The notes beneath the pieces are model-generated. The model ran no database searches. It had not been told where the DNA came from and saw nothing but the letters and a program-made list of their open reading frames with translations. From positions 785,868-849,867 of the forward strand of contig WTPW01000027.1 of assembly GCA_009809945.1 (NCBI GenBank): DNA of 64,000 nucleotides. The letters are read 5' to 3'. The stretch comes from Gigaspora margarita. Lineage: Eukaryota > Glomeromycota > Glomeromycetes > Diversisporales > Gigasporaceae. This document shows, one piece after another, positions 58,791 to 64,000 of the stretch; the stretch's first letter is position 1; every line of letters starts with the position of its first letter. The translations under genes were made by a program, and so were the position numbers.

Positions 58791-60289
58791 GTAAATTGTT
58801 TTTTTTATTTTTTTTAAAAAAAAATTTTGTGGTAATTATCTTCGTATTAAAATTGGTGTATACAAGACACCTAACAGTTTCCTGCCATTGCAAAAAAGCT
58901 AATAAGGAAGTTTCTAAGCGGGAATGTGAACATTACTAAAAACATATATATTCAAATGTTTTCTTTTAATGTATGAAAAAATTTACCTAGCATCTATTAA
59001 TCCATTTTTATTCGCATTTTATTTATCTGTTATTTATATATTTTTTTTTAATATTTTAATTTTTGACTTCATTACTATTATTATTATTATTTCTAAATTT
59101 TTTCGCATGCTTTTTTTTTTAATAATGTTATTTGGATACTGATTCTAAAATGGCAATAAAGAATTGAAATAAATTCAGAAATGACGCTATCAATAATACA
59201 CAAACTACTTTTAGCATTATTAACAGATCGGCTTAAGATTCAAATTGCATTTATTGCAATTTTTTTTTTTTTTTTTTTATTTTATTTTAAACCCCTTCTG
59301 AGGGGACGCCGGATATTTATTGCAATTTTATTTAGATACATAGTCCATGCAATGAGGATTTTTCGTATATTTAGTACCATATAACTGTGAAATAACACAG
59401 GGGCGTTATTCCGAATCCTGGCCTGAATTAAGCCTAATTCGGACTGAAATTGTAATTTTATCCTGCACATTATTTCGCAATTATACGGCACTAAAAAATT
59501 CAACTTTCAATGATGATAAAATAGTCAAATTCTTCTATTATATTCTTAATTTTACATGAACCTTACTTTGAAAATCCCACTTATAATCAATATCATATTA
59601 GTAGTATAAACTCATGTAATAAGTTATACATCACAGTTCATGCTAAAAAAAATGTATATAAAGGACTCTAAATAAAATAACTGCTAAATGCTAGACCTTC
59701 AAAAGTGACTGACTAGTAAAAGTTTGTTATCTAAACACTTTATTGTTGATAAATTCACTATTCCTAATACATTTATTTCCATCTTCTTATTACTATGATT
59801 TATTTAACACCATTTAACATTAGTCAAAAGAAAAAAAAATAAAAAAAATCACATTGATAACTAAATTCCTTTTGTACAATTCCCATTACTTATTATATTT
59901 ATGATTAACCCCATTGTTAAAAATAATATTAAATAATTCAAATTCTATCATACGCACATGATGAATGCCCTGAATAAGCAATACAACTAAAATAATATTA
60001 GTATTGAATCAGCACAATAAGTGAAAAGATTACTCTTAAAATAAAAAAGGCTCTTATCAAAGTTCTAATGACAAATACGCAAGGCTTAAACCTTCAAGCA
60101 CAGACAAAATTCAACTGCATTGCATTTTAAACCTATCAATTCAAAATTTTGGCTCTTTTGTCAAATATCATTTGATAATATATAATCTCGCTTTACACTA
60201 TTTAATTATACTAAAGCCAGATAATACTTTGGCTAAAATTATATGATCAACCTTATCACGTATTAAGAAGATGCAATTAAAAACTGCAA
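58791..60289. other. AT-rich DNA without a gene
   Basis: No supported coding frame. A divergent MITE (59377-59488) of the gcgaaataa family is present. The open frames at 59181-59503 are across that palindrome. Confidence 0.5.
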
Positions 60290-60310
60290 GCGGGCGACGA
60301 AGTCGCCCGC
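60290..60310. repeat. GC-rich perfect hairpin (Helitron-type 3' end)
   Basis: gcgggcgac / gaa / gtcgcccgc, 9-bp stem, in otherwise A+T-rich DNA; CTAG follows at 60325-60328. Confidence 0.75.
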
Positions 60311-60367
60311 CACATGTAACATCTCTAGTTGATTTAATAATCAATAGAAATAAAGAAATTTACTTAT

Positions 60368-61682
60368 TTGGATATTGATGACAACGTGAAAAATATCTTG
60401 GATAACAAGAGGTATCAATTATTATGGATTCCATATAATAAATTTGAACATATTAAAGAAATCGGGAAAGGAGGGTTTGCAACTGTTTATCATGCTAAAT
60501 GTCTAATTGCATATGAGAATACTTTTAATAAATATTCGTTCGCAATTAAAAAAATTCATGATCAAGATTTTTTTGACGAGGTAAATTTGTTGAATGTTTG
60601 TTTATCATTTAAATATAACTAATATACCGTATATGTTGTTTTTAAAGTTAAAAGCGTTTTGTGAGATCGGATATAAAAATCCATCGTTCTTAAAATGCTA
60701 CGGGCTATCAAGAGATGATTCAGGAAACTTTATTCTTATTTTGAAATATGCAGAAAAGGGTTCTTTACGTAATAATCTTCATGACGTATCGCAAATGAAA
60801 TGGGAAGAAAAATTAAATTTATTGTCGCGGCTGATGCTGGAAACGGCTGATGCTGGAAATTTTAATTATTTTAATATGAAATTTTTAAAAAATTTTAGGG
60901 CCTTTTGTTAGGGGGTTTTTTTTAGAGTTAGGTTAGGGTTTAGGGTTAGTTTTAATAATAAAAGAGTATAAGTGGATTTTGGTAGGACCTATTTTTTTAA
61001 ATCAGCTTTTCTGATTTCCAGCTTCAGCCATTTCCAGCTTCAGCCGCGACATTTATTAAGTTGCATAACATCAGATCTTGAAGCAATTCATTCGCAAGGA
61101 TTAGAACATCGAGACCTTCATAGTGGAAACATTTTGCAAGATGAATTGGATAACGCGTATATAACAGATTTGGGGCTCTCTAATACAAGGAAGGAAGTGT
61201 GCGGAGTTTTGCCTTACATGGCACCAGAAATTTTACAAGGAAAACCATACACTCAAGCAGTTGATATTTATGCTTTGGGTATCATTATGACGGAAATATC
61301 AACCGGAAGAAAGGCTTTCGACGGTTATATTTTTGATGAACTTGCGATAAAAATTTGCCAAGGATTGCGACCAGAATTTACATATGGTACCCCTGATTGT
61401 TATATTAAATTAGCCAGACGATGTATGGAATCAAACCCAAAAAAACGACCTAATATCCGATATGTTAANGCTTTGATTACTACNTGGATTGAAGAAATAG
61501 AAAACCCTGATGATGAAAATGAAATAAAAAAACAATTTTTCGAAGCTAATAAAATTAAACCTATTATTGAACTGACAAAACGTTCTAGTCATAATTATAT
61601 TAGTAAACTTATCGACAAACAAGAAATATCCAACAGGTTAAAATTTGAAATTCCTAATGATTTATATAATCAAGCAGTATAG
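60368..61682 (+). pseudogene. Kinase-like gene (unit 3), start lost and exon 2 interrupted
   Basis: The frame matches unit 2, but the start ATG is GTG (acaacGTGaaaaat, 60386-60388) and there is no in-frame ATG before the glycine loop. Exon 1 ends at 60580, intron 60581-60647, exon 2 from 60648. A 227-bp element (60824-61050, plus 7-bp duplication) interrupts the exon between N-lobe and catalytic loop, and introduces TAG at 60909-60911. After it the frame continues cleanly through HRDLHSGN, DLG, APE and the tail to TAG 61680-61682. Ns at 61469 and 61484. Apart from start and insertion the domain is intact, so the decay is recent. Confidence 0.85.
60824..61050. mobile_element. 227-bp MITE in the kinase exon, target ATTTATT
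   Basis: Inverted ends GTCGCGGCTGATGCTGGAAA and TTTCCAGCTTCAGCCGCGAC, each with the tandem ggctgatgctggaaa motif. ATTTATT flanks both ends (60817-60823, 61051-61057). Unit 2 has a single aatttattaag at this site, proving insertion and a 7-bp duplication. The interior has gagttaggttagggtttaggg. Confidence 0.93.
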
Positions 61683-61686
61683 TACA

Positions 61687-62980
61687 CTCCCTGGCAGTGA
61701 TAACCGGAATTTTAATTATCATTTTAGCCCTATGCGTTGACAAAGCCACGCTATGGTTATTATCGCGAGGATAACTAGATTTGTGGCTTATATGCTATGG
61801 AGGCTTATATGAAAGATAATGTGTTTATATGCGATATAGATATACATGTAATCTCAGTGCTTTCTTATTTCGCTTGTCTTGTTCACTTGTTCTCTTCGCT
61901 GCACGATTACGATCTGGCTCTTTTGTGTTAGGACCACCCCCCATTCATTCGTTGCACCTAGCACCTCACTCGTTGTCATGTGTAGCGAGTTGAATGCGCC
62001 GCACCATAACGTGGGCTCGAACTTGCTACTTTATTAAAGTAGAATGCACCACACCATAGTGTGGGCACGTACTTTCAATCCTCATTTATGCTTTGTCACA
62101 TGAGTATATTCATGAGTACATAAAATTTGTTAAGAGCACAGTATGCAATAACAACGGAAGAGAAAAGTGATGAAGTGAAGCTCCGCTCCCACCATGTATT
62201 TTCATAATATTTAATAAAGTTCATAATGTTTGATAAAGAAATCCGAACGAGAATAAAACCAATTTGATGACAATCGTAGCCACATATAACCCAATTTTTT
62301 TTATATTCAAATCGGTCTTTTGCGCATTTTAGGTCTTAGTAAACAAAGAATAAAAATAATAAATAAAACTTTTATATGGAGACGCAACGTTTATTGAAAT
62401 TTAATAAGTTATTCTCTAAGTCTTAGAACATATAGGATTAAATTTTTATAAAAAAATACTTAAGGTTTTCAAGAACCATTGATTTTAATTAAAATTTTAA
62501 TTTTAAAAAAATATATTTTTTATATATTAGAACTTTGCATAATAAAACATTGTAAAATTCATAAAGAATAACCTAATACAAAAAGTATGTACTGTTTTAT
62601 ATAACAAGACATATATATATTTATTTCAGAACCATGTTTTTATAAATTTTGCAATATTTTGTTATGTAAACTTTAAGATATATAAAATATGGGGGTTTTT
62701 TCAAAAAACTTATAATTTTTAATTAAATCAATGGTTCTCGAGAATCTTTTAGAATTTTTCTATAAAAGTTTAATCCTAAGACCCGGGGAATAAACATTAA
62801 ATTTTTTAACAAATGTTTATAAAATAGTTTAGGAATGCGTTGGCATGTAAAATTTTGTTTATTTTTTTTTATTCTTTGCTTTCTAAGACCCTGAATAACC
62901 TCTATAAAATTTACAATTTTGCTTATTATGCAAGGACCGATTTGCAAAATTAGCGATGATTTTTATTCAAATTCATAGCA
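61687..62980. other. 1.3-kb insertion downstream of kinase unit 3
   Basis: In unit 2 the kinase stop is followed within 25 bases by cacattatagagattctcg. In unit 3 this lies 1.3 kb later. The first half (61687-62260) is GC-richer, non-coding, with a direct repeat gaatgcgccgcaccataacg / gaatgcaccacaccatagtg (61993, 62042). The second half is the foldback listed next. Confidence 0.6.
62300..62945. mobile_element. Foldback element with ~190-bp arms
   Basis: The left arm (aaatcggtcttttgcgc ... aagaaccattgattttaatt, to 62488) pairs with the right arm (62719-62945, aattaaatcaatggttct ... gcaaggaccgattt). The loop is about 230 bp. Non-coding; the minus-strand frame at 62723-62947 merely follows the arm. 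Confidence 0.75.
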
Positions 62981-63251
62981 ATTGCTATTCACATTATAGA
63001 GATTCTCGGTAACAGTCAGTAGTTTTGCAATTGAATAAACTGACAAAGTTAGCGAGTTTACGACTAATTAAAATTTGGCCATTGATCCAACGAGTGAGAT
63101 GCTTAATATCTCTTAATTCATTTCATACACGTTAACTTATTCGTCGAATATAAAGTTCTTTCGTTAATTAGTATATTTTAATAAACTATTCGAATTTATA
63201 GCATTAACACACTATATCTTTTATTTAGCTTCATTTCTTTCATTAATAATA

Positions 63252-63409
63252 CACATCACTCTGATTATATGGACATTTTTGAGACATTTTGTAAAAAAAT
63301 TCAAAATGCCAATACAGTGAATATACCGACATTTTATATGAAATTTGGAAAAAAATTGTCGGTATAGAAAGATGTTATAATCAGATGTCGGTATAACCAG
63401 AGCGACGTG
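63252..63409. mobile_element. 158-bp TA-flanked MITE in spacer 4
   Basis: Ends CACATCACTCTGATTATA and TATAACCAGAGCGACGTG are inverted copies differing only by transitions. TA on both sides. Absent from the matching position of spacers 1-3. Confidence 0.8.
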
Positions 63410-63732
63410 TAATTATTTTTTATATGTAAAGATCTTTTATTAATCGATTCAAGTTTGTAACATTTATCAATGTCTTATATCTCTTAGTTTCACTTCATTC
63501 ATGTTAACTTAAGTGAGTATAAAGATATATCTAAATAAGCTACTCAAATTCATAGCATTTACTACACTATATTTCTTATTTGTTTTTATTTCATTCACGT
63601 TAACTTCATTGATGGATGTATTGTTCAAATTTATAGCACTTAAAATTACACCAAATCCCATAATTTTCATTTTACTTGCATTAGTTTATTTTTTATTTGA
63701 TTACAAAAACGAAATTCGTCTCTCGCTTTTAA

Positions 63733-63783
63733 TATATTTACTAGGGCGGCGAATCGTCCACGTGAGCATGTGTTAGTTAAAAA
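63733..63783 (+). promoter_or_regulatory. Conserved GC-richer block upstream of Sel1 genes
   Basis: Pattern: tttaatatatctactagggcgg (first 20 bases tttaatatatctactagggc), a short variable part, then cgtccacgtgagcatgtgtt and an A-run. It also occurs at 46965-47012, 48520-48562 and 51462-51515. It contains CACGTG, an E-box-type palindrome (decayed in copy 1). Function inferred from conservation only. Confidence 0.45.
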
Positions 63784-64000
63784 AAAATTAAAAAAGAGCC
63801 CAAAAATTAAAAAAATTATAAAATTTAAAAAAAATTATCCTTTATAAATACCATTTCTAAACAGAACCTGTATATTAAGCAAATTCCAACTTTTCCTTTG
63901 TCTGGATTCATAGATCTTGTGCTATAAATTAAATTGAGAAACAACGAAAAAAAAAAACCAGTAATGTACAATCAACTTCTGAACTCTAAGTGATATACCG

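Larger units (their letters stand above)
53706..60328. mobile_element. 6.6-kb insertion with Helitron-like 3' end
   Basis: In unit 2 the sequence tatttttatgatttaataatc joins Sel1 to kinase. In unit 3 it is split at 53705/60329. The right end has a perfect 9-bp hairpin (gcgggcgac-gaa-gtcgcccgc, 60290-60310), 14 bases, then CTAG followed by T. This matches the 3' terminus of Helitrons, which insert between A and T. The left end reads TTAACG, not the canonical TC, so either the left end has decayed or the insertion is composite. No Rep/helicase was seen. Cargo comprises decayed genes, a SINE and inverted-repeat elements. Confidence 0.5.
62985..64000 (+). repeat. Sel1-upstream spacer, copy 4 (runs off the window)
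   Basis: Same order as spacers 1-3: cagtagttttgcaattgaat, degenerate attcacgttaactt repeats, GC-richer block (63733-63783), then aatgtacaatcaacttctga and gatataccg at the last base. The frame at 63513-63776 crosses the repeats and the block and has no coding support. Confidence 0.8.

Noticed and set aside
62723-62947. Minus-strand 74-codon frame
   Set aside because: Follows one arm of the foldback at 62300-62945; the opposite arm does not preserve it.

Overview
The window looks like nuclear DNA of an arbuscular mycorrhizal fungus (Glomeromycotina, Rhizophagus/Glomus type). The reasons are extreme A+T richness, short GT-AG introns of about 65-70 bp, a local cluster of Sel1-repeat genes paired with kinase-like genes, and very dense short transposons. 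This assignment is inference from gene content; no rRNA, mitochondrial or other marker gene is present. There are few intact genes: one PD-(D/E)XK nuclease-like gene (42422-42979), one Sel1-repeat gene (48858-49758) and one protein kinase-like gene (49835-50902). Most other coding signal is broken.

Region by region. 1-5.8 kb is gene-free and dominated by a Mutator-like element (746-3108) carrying a palindromic ~195-bp tandem array. 5.8-15.5 kb is a segmental duplication of a gene for a putative permuted-papain-fold protein with a possible myristoylation site. Copy 1 (5989-7244) is shredded by frameshifts. Copy 2 (10002-12604) is open but is cut by a 1248-bp hAT element whose first three bases supply the stop codon. 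The duplication provides empty-site controls for several insertions. 15.5-30.6 kb holds hAT elements with distinct subterminal motifs, foldback elements, a 3-kb element flanked by TTAA, a decayed spliced gene and a Cys-rich reading frame without any Met. 30.6-41.7 kb is a direct duplication of a ~3-kb non-coding unit; the junction is occupied by a hAT-like element that itself contains a gag-only LTR retrotransposon.

From 44.8 kb to the end lies a tandem array of the unit [spacer - Sel1 gene - kinase gene]. The first kinase copy is a pseudogene split by a hAT element. The first Sel1 copy is cut off at a deletion junction. The second unit is intact. The third has a nonsense codon in Sel1, a 6.6-kb insertion (Helitron-like 3' end, containing a tRNA-derived SINE and decayed genes) between Sel1 and kinase, and a 227-bp element in the kinase exon. 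The last ~1 kb is the spacer of a fourth unit, so another Sel1 gene should begin shortly beyond the window.

No operon, CRISPR array, rRNA or functional tRNA gene is seen. The most informative signals are the exact target-site duplications, the paralogue-based empty sites, the Sel1 stop codons that sit inside 5' splice sites, and the conserved GC-richer block in every Sel1-upstream spacer.
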